Positions 23,584-30,506 of a stretch of 34,378 bases of DNA are shown one piece after another. Both the position numbers and the translations under genes were made by a program. Origin of the DNA: Candidatus Paceibacter sp. GTDB lineage: Bacteria; Patescibacteriota; Patescibacteriia; Magasanikbacterales; UBA922. Position 1 is the first letter of the stretch, and every line of letters begins with the position of its first letter. The notes under the pieces are model-generated. The model had not been told where the DNA came from, did not search any database, and worked only from the letters and a program-made list of their open reading frames with translations. The stretch spans positions 1-34,378 of the forward strand of contig DYFM01000014.1 in the NCBI GenBank assembly GCA_020725175.1. The letters run 5' to 3'.

Positions 23584-23725
23584 AATCACGAATAGCTACT
23601 TTTTATAAACACAATACCAGTATAGCAAATACTGCAGAGTTTGTGGATAGTTTGACACAGCTATCTCGCACAATAAACTACCGATAGCTACCCGAAATCA
23701 AAAAATGTACCGAACAGAGAAGAAA

Positions 23726-23800
23726 TGAATGTCCCCATAGCAAGGCAAGCTGACGTGATGGTAGATTCTCATCGCTCTTCTTTCTAGGGATTGCAATGCA
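23726..23800. repeat. Dispersed repeat, degraded copy C
   Basis: It starts AATGAATGTCCCC and soon gives AAGCTGACGTG, as in copies A and B, but lacks the central GTCCGCC block and the second half. It sits in the gap between two minus-strand genes. Confidence 0.6.
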
Positions 23801-24638
23801 AGCAGTATTCTGGATTACCATGTGAAGGGGCGTTGGGGTTTTTTCTTACTTCTGACTCACTACAAACTGAACAGGTAAACAAATAATCATCTGGTATCTG
23901 GCTCGGTGACAAGCACACACGACACAAAACAAAATGAACTGGACGGTGAGAAACAAAGCCGGGACTTTGACATCGCGGACAAAGAGATTGAATACGATTG
24001 ATCAAATCACCGGTCGCTTGTCGGATTGCTTCTCGGCGAAGTGCGTTTCTATGCGCACGAAGATCGGTTTCCAAGTACACAGATCGCGAAAACGGTTTTG
24101 TGAGATAGTTGGCTACCACCACTTCAAACTCTTCAAGACTGTCAATATCTTTTTCTATTAGCCACCGACTGTGTTTTCTTTTTTTAAGAATAATACCGTT
24201 CGCAGGAAAATCCCACTTTTTTGCCAGCTCCACTGCTTCATGGACACTTGTGGCAATACCACAATCCATATGCACTTGGCAAGTACTATGCATCCCAGCG
24301 ATTTCTATCCCACGCTCAGTATCAAGAAACACCACCAACTCCTGATCACACGGTGCAAAGGGAATGGTCGGATGCGCGCCAAAACTTCCTTCACTTGCGA
24401 TACCAAGAGAAATTCCCGTTTGTCGTATCGCAGCCATAGCTTTTGCTCGAGCGGTCTCAAGCTGATCACCGCGCCGTTTTTTTTCACCAGTAAACGCACC
24501 AAACCTATCTGTGTCAAACTCTTTCGGCACGACTACCTCTATCCCCAGTGACTCAGCAAACAAAGGAGCCATAATCTCCTCTTTTTTATGTTTGGTAGCA
24601 AGTACGGCCTGTCTCCCTTGATAGATGTTCATATACAT
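23784..24638 (-). CDS. DUF6671 family protein with C-terminal zinc ribbons
   Basis: The 284-residue cytoplasmic protein starts with YQGRQAVLATKHKKEE. It then has DTDRFGAFTGEKKRRGDQLE, the conserved GIASEGSFGAHPTIPF, and further on LETDLRAHRNALR. These mark the DUF6671 family, of unknown function. The last 65 residues hold CPRCQSPGF, CRVC, CSVC and CLHC, four Cys pairs that likely bind two zinc ions. The ATG at 24638 is preceded at the right distance by AGGAGG, one of the few clear Shine-Dalgarno sites here, which lies inside the end of sua5. The two genes are 3 nt apart and must be an operon. A link to nucleotide or tRNA metabolism is only suggested by sua5. Confidence 0.82.
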   Translation of the reverse strand: MYMNIYQGRQAVLATKHKKEEIMAPLFAESLGIEVVVPKEFDTDRFGAFTGEKKRRGDQLETARAKAMAAIRQTGISLGIASEGSFGAHPTIPFAPCDQELVVFLDTERGIEIAGMHSTCQVHMDCGIATSVHEAVELAKKWDFPANGIILKKRKHSRWLIEKDIDSLEEFEVVVANYLTKPFSRSVYLETDLRAHRNALRREAIRQATGDLINRIQSLCPRCQSPGFVSHRPVHFVLCRVCLSPSQIPDDYLFTCSVCSESEVRKNPNAPSHGNPEYCLHCNP

Positions 24639-24641
24639 TTA

Positions 24642-25625
24642 TTATCCTCCTGAAATCATTCGCTCTATCCGATTTTGTAGTGCTATACCAAGCGCGCTCG
24701 TTCCATACTGCTCATCCACCAGGTAGATACAATCAAGTCCTTTTTTATCAAGTTGATACAACAAATGATACAAATTTTTTGCCACATCTGTCAGTCTTTT
24801 TCTGGTTCCCAAACAATGTGCTACCCCCCTCAATTCATTATCACCAAAAACTGTTTCTTCCAATCCTTCTTCAGTTCCAAGTACCACACACTTTTTTTTC
24901 TTATCCACTTCCCATGCGTTTTTCATGAGTAACAACGGAGTACATGGTGCATAGTGTCGATACCTTGTTCCCGGCACCGGATGTTCTACCCCTTCAGCAT
25001 ACAAAACAGAGTAAGATGAGCCAACCCGATCCAACACCTCACGAATTTCTTGTATTCCTATTGAACCGGGACGAAGAATGGTTACGGTTTCATTGCCAAC
25101 CGAAACAATTGTCGACTCTATTCCAATAGTACAAAGACCACCATCCACCACACCATCAATCTCTGAACCAATGGTTTCATCCACCATTTGCGCGATTGTA
25201 CCACTCATCGTTCCTGATTTATTGGCCGACGGAGCGGCTATCGGTACCTCAACTCCTAGTAATAGTGATAATGCCATGGGATGATCCGGAACACGACAAA
25301 GAATTGTTTCTCTTCCCCGAGTAGCCGGATAAAGAGGTGATTGTTTCGGCAGTGGAAGAAGAATACTCAAAGGACCGGGGGTCAAATATTGAAATAGTAC
25401 CCGTGAAACAACGTCAACGGTAATCCCGTAAGATTCGATGTGCTCCAAGCTATAAAAATGACAAATAAGCGGATTATCTTTAGGCCGCTCTTTTACTGCA
25501 TAAATTTTCTCTACCGCTTCTGCATTGTTCGCCAAAGCACCTAAGCCATACACGGTTTCAGTAGGAAAAGCTATCAAACCACCACGCTGAAGAGTGGTAA
25601 TAGCTGCCTCAAGAGAAATCAACAT
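24642..25625 (-). CDS. L-threonylcarbamoyladenylate synthase (Sua5/TsaC family)
   Basis: Sua5 makes threonylcarbamoyl-AMP from threonine, bicarbonate and ATP, the first step of the t6A37 modification of ANN-decoding tRNAs. The 327-residue protein has the YrdC domain (about residues 8-200), with GGLIAFPTETVYGLG, the KERPKDNPL loop and APSANKSGTMSGT. It also has the extra C-terminal Sua5 domain (about 225-327), joined by PGTRYRHYAPCTPL. The extra domain shows it is the Sua5 form and not the short TsaC form. It is the first gene of a two-gene unit with DUF6671, and its 3' end carries that gene's Shine-Dalgarno site. Confidence 0.93.
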   Translation of the reverse strand: MLISLEAAITTLQRGGLIAFPTETVYGLGALANNAEAVEKIYAVKERPKDNPLICHFYSLEHIESYGITVDVVSRVLFQYLTPGPLSILLPLPKQSPLYPATRGRETILCRVPDHPMALSLLLGVEVPIAAPSANKSGTMSGTIAQMVDETIGSEIDGVVDGGLCTIGIESTIVSVGNETVTILRPGSIGIQEIREVLDRVGSSYSVLYAEGVEHPVPGTRYRHYAPCTPLLLMKNAWEVDKKKKCVVLGTEEGLEETVFGDNELRGVAHCLGTRKRLTDVAKNLYHLLYQLDKKGLDCIYLVDEQYGTSALGIALQNRIERMISGG

Positions 25626-25738
25626 ATTATGATCTTGTCCTCCATCTTACGACGAATCTGTGTTCTTGTCTAGAGAAACAATCCCTTACCACTAAAAAGA
25701 CACATACAACGAATATCGCCCTGGTACATCTAAAACAA

Positions 25739-25954
25739 TCACATCTGGCTTTCTTTTTGATATTCTAATATATCCCCCGGCTGACAATCGAGGGTACGAC
25801 AAATTGCTTCCAATGTAGAAAACCGAATGGCTTTGGCTTTACCATTTTTCAAAATCGATACATTCGCCATAGTAATTCCAACTTGGGAAGCCAGATCCGT
25901 CACACTCATTTTTCTCTTTGCCAACATGACATCAAGCGTAATAATAATAGCCAT
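25739..25954 (-). CDS. XRE-family transcription regulator (YozG-like)
   Basis: The 71-residue protein is a single helix-turn-helix domain of the Cro/C1 type: MSVTDLASQVGITMANVSILKNG, followed by STLEAICRTLDCQPGDILEY. Short regulators of this type are commonly paired with DUF2975 membrane proteins, and here the DUF2975 gene ends 2 nt before it on the same strand. The pair probably acts together, perhaps with the membrane protein controlling the regulator. The shared promoter overlaps an inverted repeat (GATAAA, 9 bp, TTTATC) that could be its own operator. Confidence 0.9.
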   Translation of the reverse strand: MAIIITLDVMLAKRKMSVTDLASQVGITMANVSILKNGKAKAIRFSTLEAICRTLDCQPGDILEYQKESQM

Positions 25955-25956
25955 AC

Positions 25957-26427
25957 CTAAATAGTGAGATCATTTTCAGATTTAAATAAAATTGCGTATT
26001 TCAATAGCTGTTCTAAAAGCGAAGAAAAAGCTCCTATTACGACTGAAGCAAATATGATAATAAGAGCGATAAGTACCATCCCTGGCGCATCATCTTGTTC
26101 GGCAAGAAAAAAAATGTACGGCATTCCTAAACAAAAACTACCAGCGATACCTATTGCACTATTTCGAATGCGATGCAGTGCTCTCGTTGATAGTTCAGAA
26201 AATGCACTGTTTGATTCAATATAGTCAAGAAGTTTGAGTCCTTGATACAACGCCACAAAAAACGGAATGGCTGGTATGTACAGACCAAGGAAAAGCGGTA
26301 AATAGTCCCAATCCCCCACCAACTCCATCGTGATGAGATAAGGCAACCCGATGATACATATTGCAAGAACAATAGTTCCGATGAGAAATATAACTAGACG
26401 GAGAAAACGTGTAGGACCTGGATGCAT
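25957..26427 (-). CDS. DUF2975 family membrane protein
   Basis: The 156-residue protein has four membrane helices (about residues 8-33, 42-64, 93-113 and 118-140). Between the second and third is a helical cytoplasmic segment, LLDYIESNSAFSELSTRALHRIRNSA, typical of DUF2975. Its function is unknown. It is the first gene of the DUF2975-XRE operon, and the stop lies 2 nt before the regulator's start. A perfect-consensus promoter stands about 35 bp upstream. Confidence 0.85.
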   Translation of the reverse strand: MHPGPTRFLRLVIFLIGTIVLAICIIGLPYLITMELVGDWDYLPLFLGLYIPAIPFFVALYQGLKLLDYIESNSAFSELSTRALHRIRNSAIGIAGSFCLGMPYIFFLAEQDDAPGMVLIALIIIFASVVIGAFSSLLEQLLKYAILFKSENDLTI

Positions 26428-26463
26428 ATGGAGATAAAATTATAAAATAATTTATTGATATAC

Positions 26464-26496
26464 GATAAATATATATTGTTTATCATATATTGTCAA
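26464..26496 (-). promoter_or_regulatory. Promoter and inverted repeat of the DUF2975-XRE operon
   Basis: On the minus strand -35 TTGACA (26496-26491), a 17-bp spacer and -10 TATATT (26473-26468). The inverted repeat GATAAA and TTTATC (26484-26464, 9 bp apart) covers the spacer and -10, which suggests autorepression. Confidence 0.8.
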
Positions 26497-26524
26497 TACC
26501 ACTTGTGCATAAACTACCTGACTA

Positions 26525-26555
26525 TAAAAAAACAGCCTAGGAAATACCTAGACTG
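26525..26555 (-). terminator. Intrinsic terminator of the cold shock gene
   Basis: On the minus strand ACAGTCTAGG and CCTAGGCTGT pair with one mismatch around a 5-nt loop, followed by seven T. Confidence 0.88.
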
Positions 26556-26571
26556 TCTCTTAATTGTGAGC

Positions 26572-26772
26572 TTACACTCGTTCAATGTTGCTTGCGTATG
26601 GCCCTTTTGGTCCGTCAGCAACTTCAAACTTTACTTTATCACCTTCCTGAAGTTCGTCCCAGGTCACTCCTCGAAGTTCATTCATGTGGAAGAACAGATC
26701 TTTTTCACCGTCTCCCCGATTGATAAAGCCGAAACCTTTATCGGTTTTTCGGGCAATTGTTCCTTCTTGCAT
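26572..26772 (-). CDS. Cold shock protein (CspA family)
   Basis: The 66-residue protein is a single cold shock domain that binds single-stranded RNA or DNA and melts RNA structure. Both RNA-binding motifs are present: KGFGFI (RNP1) and DLFFHM (RNP2). The usual GxKVxFE segment and the end GPYASNIERV follow. I chose the ATG at 26772 (MQEGTIARK), the normal family start; the longer frame adds an unlike hydrophobic stretch. It is a single-gene unit with its own terminator. Confidence 0.95.
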   Translation of the reverse strand: MQEGTIARKTDKGFGFINRGDGEKDLFFHMNELRGVTWDELQEGDKVKFEVADGPKGPYASNIERV

Positions 26773-26912
26773 AGTATAGAAAAAACTAGTAAATAAACGA
26801 TCAAACACTACGATATGCAGAAAAAACTCGACGTTGTTCTTTGTACACTCTGCTATTTGATACCCTCATCATGACACAACACGACCTTCTTGTCAAACAA
26901 AAAGGTAAAAAA

Positions 26913-27467
26913 CTACCCTTTCCCTCTCCGCGTTTGTTCTCCAACACCCTGTTTTATCAAACGTTCTTTTAAGACCACAAAATTTCCATCAATTCGTCTA
27001 AGAGTCAATTGCTTTTTTATTGAGTGTTGCAGTGTATAAGAAATTTCCGCATTTCGATACCCTCCCTTCAACCAACGAAAGTTAGAAAATTTCCTTGGTT
27101 GTTCATATGCTTCAACAAACGTTTCCAACTCATTTTGAACCTCAATGGTTGCGTTGGTAGTAATCATCTCCCCCTTTTTTATGGGACGGACAGCAATGTC
27201 AGACATCAGATGTAGATCTTGTCGCGTATTAGGCTTTGGAGAATGATTGACAAAACATGCTGGCTCGGAAAACAAAAACATCTCTCCCCAAAACGAGTGC
27301 ACATATGGTTGTTTTTCTACAAGCAACAATGCAAATTGACGAGGATTGACTGGTTTAAGATGATACGCTACCACTACCTCACCTATATCAAAATCACGAG
27401 CAGCATAGACCCTCTTCCCTTCATACAATTTTTTATACTTTCCTTTTCCAATGTATACCTCATTCAT
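26913..27467 (-). CDS. SET-domain protein, second and divergent copy
   Basis: The protein (about 184 residues) has a SET-like core: GKRVYAARDFDIGEVVVAY, then ACFVNHSPKPNTRQ (the NHS/P motif) and AVRPIKKGEMITTNA. It lacks the usual final D-Y-G tyrosine motif and the post-SET cysteines seen in the other SET gene at 14174. About 80 further residues (EAYEQPRKFSNFRWLKGGYR onwards) follow, with a segment LTLRRIDGNFVVLKERL whose family I do not know. Methyltransferase activity is therefore less certain. I chose the ATG at 27467; the longer frame adds a hydrophobic stretch. It lies downstream of tRNA-Asn on the same strand. Confidence 0.7.
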   Translation of the reverse strand: MNEVYIGKGKYKKLYEGKRVYAARDFDIGEVVVAYHLKPVNPRQFALLLVEKQPYVHSFWGEMFLFSEPACFVNHSPKPNTRQDLHLMSDIAVRPIKKGEMITTNATIEVQNELETFVEAYEQPRKFSNFRWLKGGYRNAEISYTLQHSIKKQLTLRRIDGNFVVLKERLIKQGVGEQTRRGKG

Positions 27468-27562
27468 AGAAAGTAGATAGAAAAAACATACTAGCCCCCT
27501 CAATAGGAACTAAACGTACAATACTCATGTTTCCGCACAAGACGGACCAGTCTTGAAAAAAG

Positions 27563-27634
27563 CTCCCAGACCAGGGCTCGAACCTGGAACCTACTGGTTA
27601 ACAGCCAGCCGTTCTACCATTGAACTATCTGGGA
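27563..27634 (-). tRNA. tRNA-Asn (anticodon GUU)
   Basis: The minus-strand cloverleaf is complete. The acceptor stem TCCCAGA/TCTGGGA has discriminator G, the D arm has GTTCAATGGTAGAAC, and the anticodon stem is CTGGC with loop TGTTAAC (anticodon GTT). The T arm is CCAGG TTCGAGC CCTGG. It is 72 nt long; CCA is not encoded. A run of six T follows within 2 nt of the 3' end. An extended -10 box (TGGTACAAT, 27655-27647) lies 12 nt upstream. Confidence 0.96.
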
Positions 27635-27646
27635 ACACTTACCAAG

Positions 27647-27655
27647 ATTGTACCA
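27647..27655 (-). promoter_or_regulatory. Probable promoter of tRNA-Asn
   Basis: On the minus strand TGGTACAAT is an extended -10 box ending 12 nt before the tRNA 5' end. No clear -35 box. It implies that the tRNA can be made without readthrough from the leader upstream. Confidence 0.55.
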
Positions 27656-27703
27656 CTCCCTGCCCAAGACGGGTCCGCCTCGGGCGGAAACTATCCCGGA
27701 ATA

Positions 27704-27730
27704 AACAAAAACCCGCCTTGTCGCGGGGTT
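27704..27730 (-). terminator. Terminator of the Asn-codon leader
   Basis: On the minus strand AACCC(C)GC and GCGGGTT pair with one bulged C around a GACAAG loop, followed by TTTTGTTT. It lies about 28 nt after the leader-peptide stop codon and about 70 nt before tRNA-Asn. Confidence 0.85.
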
Positions 27731-27758
27731 CATGAGCACTGTTGCAGAGCACAAACTA

Positions 27759-27821
27759 CTAACCGCAAACGGACGGGTTATTATTGTTATTGTTTCGAAT
27801 TGCGAAAGTTAATAGTTGCAT
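27759..27821 (-). CDS. Putative 20-residue leader peptide with six consecutive Asn codons
   Basis: The minus-strand frame ATG to TAG encodes MQLLTFAIR, six Asn (AAC AAT AAC AAT AAT AAC), then PSVCG. The -10 box of a strong promoter ends 11 nt before the ATG, so the message would be nearly leaderless. Right after the Asn codons, AACCCG (27779-27774) can pair with CGGTT (27765-27761) at the stop codon. The segment GCGGTT (27766-27761) can instead pair with the 5' arm of the terminator at 27730. This is the arrangement of a classic amino-acid attenuator sensing charged tRNA-Asn. The next gene on this strand is tRNA-Asn. It could also be a small RNA in which the Asn codons are chance. Confidence 0.55.
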   Translation of the reverse strand: MQLLTFAIRNNNNNNPSVCG

Positions 27822-27832
27822 ATGTTGACTTC

Positions 27833-27861
27833 AGTATACGCCGGTTTTTTTAAAGGGTCAA
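27833..27861 (-). promoter_or_regulatory. Promoter of the Asn-codon leader
   Basis: On the minus strand -35 TTGACC (27861-27856), a 17-bp spacer and -10 TATACT (27838-27833). Confidence 0.82.
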
Positions 27862-28083
27862 GGGAGTTATCCACAAAACACAAACCACAGTATCACTATA
27901 CTCATCACCACCAACCCACCTCCTTCTCTATTTCAGAAAGGACAAGGATATGACCCCCCTGAGATGAAATTATCTCAGAGGGTAGAAAAGGTATGATAAT
28001 ACTAACCGCAGTACCGTACCCAACAATATAAAGCATAACGCCCTTTATTTCTCTATTTCTTAATATTCAATTTCCTTCTTCTC
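27862..28083. other. Intergenic stretch between the Asn leader and the zur-like gene
   Basis: It has a DnaA-box-like TTATCCACA (27867-27875). A stem at 27955-27982 pairs CTGAGAT with ATCTCAG and has no T-run after it. I see no gene. Confidence 0.5.
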
Positions 28084-28114
28084 TTGACAAACCAAATGAA
28101 ACTTGGTATCATTT
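28084..28114 (+). promoter_or_regulatory. Promoter and palindromic operator of the zinc module
   Basis: -35 TTGACA (28084-28089), a 17-bp spacer and -10 TATCAT (28107-28112). A 21-bp palindrome with ends AAATGA and TCATTT (28094-28114) covers the spacer and -10; its 15-bp core TGAAACTTGGTATCA has the form of a Fur-family box. Confidence 0.82.
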
Positions 28115-28138
28115 ACTATATAAATTAAGGTAGTAGCA

Positions 28139-28528
28139 ATGAAACTTAATACCATTACTAGCTTTCTAAAAGAAACCGGCTATAAGCTGACCAAAAATCG
28201 TGCCGAAGTAGCTCGCTATCTTGAAAACAATCAAGGAATTTTTTGCGCCAACGATCTTTTGCGCAATTTTTCCAACCTAGACAAAGTATCTTTGTATCGT
28301 ACCCTAGACCTATTTCAGAAACTCGACATTATTCACCCGGTTATCACTCTCAACGGTGAACAATATTATGAAGCCCATGAACTCACCAATCATCACCACC
28401 ATGCCGTCTGTACCAAATGTCACAAAAGTGAATGTATTAGCTGCGATTATACCGATAAACCGGTACCGGGATTTAAAGAAATTCATCATTCAATTGCTGT
28501 CACCGGAATCTGTTATAAATGCGCATAA
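28139..28528 (+). CDS. Fur-family regulator, probably zinc-responsive (Zur-like)
   Basis: The 129-residue protein has the Fur-family winged helix (about residues 1-78, with GYKLTKNRAEVARYLENN and KVSLYRTLDLFQKLDII). Its metal-binding C-terminal half has HELTNHHHHAVCTKCHKSECISC and ends ITGICYKCA. The two CxxC pairs hold the structural zinc and the His-rich segment belongs to the sensing site. Zinc as the signal is inferred from the znuA, znuC and znuB genes directly downstream. The promoter carries a palindrome over the -10 box, so it should repress its own operon when zinc is plentiful. It has no Shine-Dalgarno site. Confidence 0.88.
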   Translation: MKLNTITSFLKETGYKLTKNRAEVARYLENNQGIFCANDLLRNFSNLDKVSLYRTLDLFQKLDIIHPVITLNGEQYYEAHELTNHHHHAVCTKCHKSECISCDYTDKPVPGFKEIHHSIAVTGICYKCA

Positions 28529-28590
28529 CGAACTATAAATAAATATCTTCTAATCTCTTTCAACGTTTAGCATAACATCTTAAATATTAT

Positions 28591-29532
28591 ATGAAAAAAA
28601 TTCTCACATTTCTCTCAGTTGCAGTCCTTGCTCTTGTCATCGGAGCTGGCTGTAGTACTAATTCTCCGCAACCATCACCAGGACAAAGTGCTAATCAACC
28701 TGAACCATCGGTTCGAGTAGCGGCGACTATTTTTCCGTTATATGATATTGTAAAGACCGTTGGCGGTGAACATGTGGCAGCAACACTCATTCTACCTCCC
28801 GGAAACAGTCCCCACACCTTTGAATTGACGCCAAAAGTAACGAAAGAACTGGCAGAGGTATCCCATATTTTTTCTATTGGACAAGGAATTGATACATGGG
28901 TAGCCCAAGCAAAAAACATTGCCCCAAACGCCAGCATTTCAACTGTTGATCAAGGTATTGCTTTACATGAAACCGTCGAACACGCCGAAGAAGAAGGGCA
29001 TACCGAAGAGGAAGAAGAACATGGTCCAATTGATCCACACTATTGGCTAAACCCAATGAATGGTATTACTATTGCAAAAAATGTAGCAGATCAATTGGCA
29101 AACCTTGATCCGGAACACGCGACTGAATACCAAGCAAACGCCGCGGAACTTATCACTGAACTTCGTGAAAAAAATGAAGTATGGAAAGAAACGCTTGCGA
29201 ATGTGAATAAAAAAGAACTTATCACATTTCATGATTCATTTTACTATTTTGCCGATCACTTTGGACTTTCTGTGGTTGCGACCTTTGAACCGTTTCCCGG
29301 AAAAGAACCAACACCACAATATCTCAAAAAAGTGCAGGAAATCATGCAAGAGCATAACATCTCAACCCTCTTTCTTGAACCACAACTTTCGGAACAAGCC
29401 GTGCGTGCGTTCGCCAATGATACTGGCGCTACCATTGCGGTACTCGACCCACTTGGTGGAATTGATAATCGACAAGGATACATTGATTTGATACAATACA
29501 ACGTAGAAACGATCGCAAATACTCTTCGATAA
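28591..29532 (+). CDS. znuA: Zinc ABC transporter substrate-binding lipoprotein ZnuA
   Basis: The 313-residue protein is the external zinc-binding part of the ABC importer. It has a lipoprotein signal ending in the lipobox IGAGC (Cys at about residue 21). The cluster A-I fold follows, with VAATIFPLYDIVKTVGG, the ligand region PPGNSPHTFELTPK and PIDPHYWLNPMNG. It also has HDSFYYFADHFGLSV and VLDPLGG. A charged loop rich in His and Glu (about residues 128-152, HETVEHAEEEGHTEEEEEHG) is typical of zinc rather than manganese binders. The protein is anchored to the outer face of the membrane. It lies 62 nt after the Zur-like gene. Confidence 0.94.
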   Translation: MKKILTFLSVAVLALVIGAGCSTNSPQPSPGQSANQPEPSVRVAATIFPLYDIVKTVGGEHVAATLILPPGNSPHTFELTPKVTKELAEVSHIFSIGQGIDTWVAQAKNIAPNASISTVDQGIALHETVEHAEEEGHTEEEEEHGPIDPHYWLNPMNGITIAKNVADQLANLDPEHATEYQANAAELITELREKNEVWKETLANVNKKELITFHDSFYYFADHFGLSVVATFEPFPGKEPTPQYLKKVQEIMQEHNISTLFLEPQLSEQAVRAFANDTGATIAVLDPLGGIDNRQGYIDLIQYNVETIANTLR

Positions 29533-29556
29533 CACTGTAACAATAATACGAGTTGT

Positions 29557-30303
29557 ATGGCCATTATTGAGGTTCACAATCTTACAAAACGCTTTGGACA
29601 AGTCAATGCCCTGGAAGATATTAATTTCAAAATTGAATCGGGCGATATTGTCGCGCTGGTTGGTCCAAACGGATCCGGTAAGTCAACGCTTGCCAAATTG
29701 ATTGTCGGCCTTGATACACCTACTTCAGGAACCATTCACATCCACCATGAACCCCCAACAAAACCAGGAGTGCCTCGCGTCGGATATGTCCCACAACACT
29801 TTGCGCTCGATCGCACCCTGCCTATGACCGTGTTTGAGTTCCTTCACCTATCATTACCCGGAACTTTTTCGAGATCTGTTGAGGAATCCATAGTAACCTC
29901 CGCACTTACTCGAGTTGGTATTGCCGGACTTCAGTCAAACATTCTTGGTACCCTTTCCGGTGGACAACTCCAACGCGTCCTTATAGCACGCGTACTATTG
30001 CAACCACACGATATCCTGGTGCTTGATGAACCATCGGCCAGTATTGATGTAGGAGGCGAAGAAGAATTATATAGTATTCTACAAAAACTAAATAAAGAAG
30101 ATGGAACCACACTCATTATCATCTCTCACGAACTTGATTTTGTTTTTCGTTTTGCCACGCAAGTGATTTGTGTCAATCGTCGACTGATGTGTAGAGGAAT
30201 ACCAAAAGAAGTGTTAACAAAAGATTTGCTTGAGTCGCTGTATGGTAGTCACACCGCTCACTATCATCACGATCCAAACTGTGACCATCACCACCACCAA
30301 TGA
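29557..30303 (+). CDS. znuC: Zinc ABC transporter ATP-binding protein ZnuC
   Basis: The 248-residue cytoplasmic ATPase has Walker A GPNGSGKST (about 36-44), the signature LSGGQLQRV, Walker B ILVLDEPSASIDVGG and the switch His in IISHELDF. The C-terminal tail ends in HYHHDPNCDHHHHQ, a His-rich cap common in zinc-module ATPases that may bind zinc. It lies 24 nt after znuA. Its stop codon TGA is also the start of dispersed repeat copy B, which separates it from znuB. Confidence 0.94.
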   Translation: MAIIEVHNLTKRFGQVNALEDINFKIESGDIVALVGPNGSGKSTLAKLIVGLDTPTSGTIHIHHEPPTKPGVPRVGYVPQHFALDRTLPMTVFEFLHLSLPGTFSRSVEESIVTSALTRVGIAGLQSNILGTLSGGQLQRVLIARVLLQPHDILVLDEPSASIDVGGEEELYSILQKLNKEDGTTLIIISHELDFVFRFATQVICVNRRLMCRGIPKEVLTKDLLESLYGSHTAHYHHDPNCDHHHHQ

Positions 30304-30463
30304 ATGTCCCCGCAGCACGTGTCCGCCTGGGGTGGAAGCTGACAGGGTATCGCTATAGGTAGTTTTTCCCGATCAAATCGGGAGAGAGTAAAACCCTCGT
30401 CCGCCTTGCTTGTCCGCCTTGTTTACCCGCCTCGGGTGGGGGTGGGGGTTGTGGGCGGATTTA
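30299..30463. repeat. Dispersed repeat, copy B, inside the znu operon
   Basis: This second near-complete copy (about 165 bp) is longer than copy A because of extra GTCCGCCTT and GGGTGG tracts. It starts with AATGAATGTCCCC, which overlaps the znuC stop codon, and fills most of the gap to znuB. No reading frame or transposase. Confidence 0.85.
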
Positions 30464-30506
30464 ATCCATATCGTTTTGAAGCCAATATATAACACCTCAT
30501 CCATAT

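Noticed and set aside
26871-26972. 33-codon plus-strand frame starting MTQHDLL
   Set aside because: It runs into the 3' end of the SET gene on the other strand and has no recognisable features.
27553-27735. 60-codon plus-strand frame with APRPGLEPGTYWL
   Set aside because: It is an antisense reading of tRNA-Asn, a well-known false protein.
10065-27875. DnaA-box-like TTATCCACA at 10065, 13399 and 27867 as a possible origin
   Set aside because: Only three sites, far apart, with no dnaA or dnaN gene and no clustered AT-rich unwinding region.
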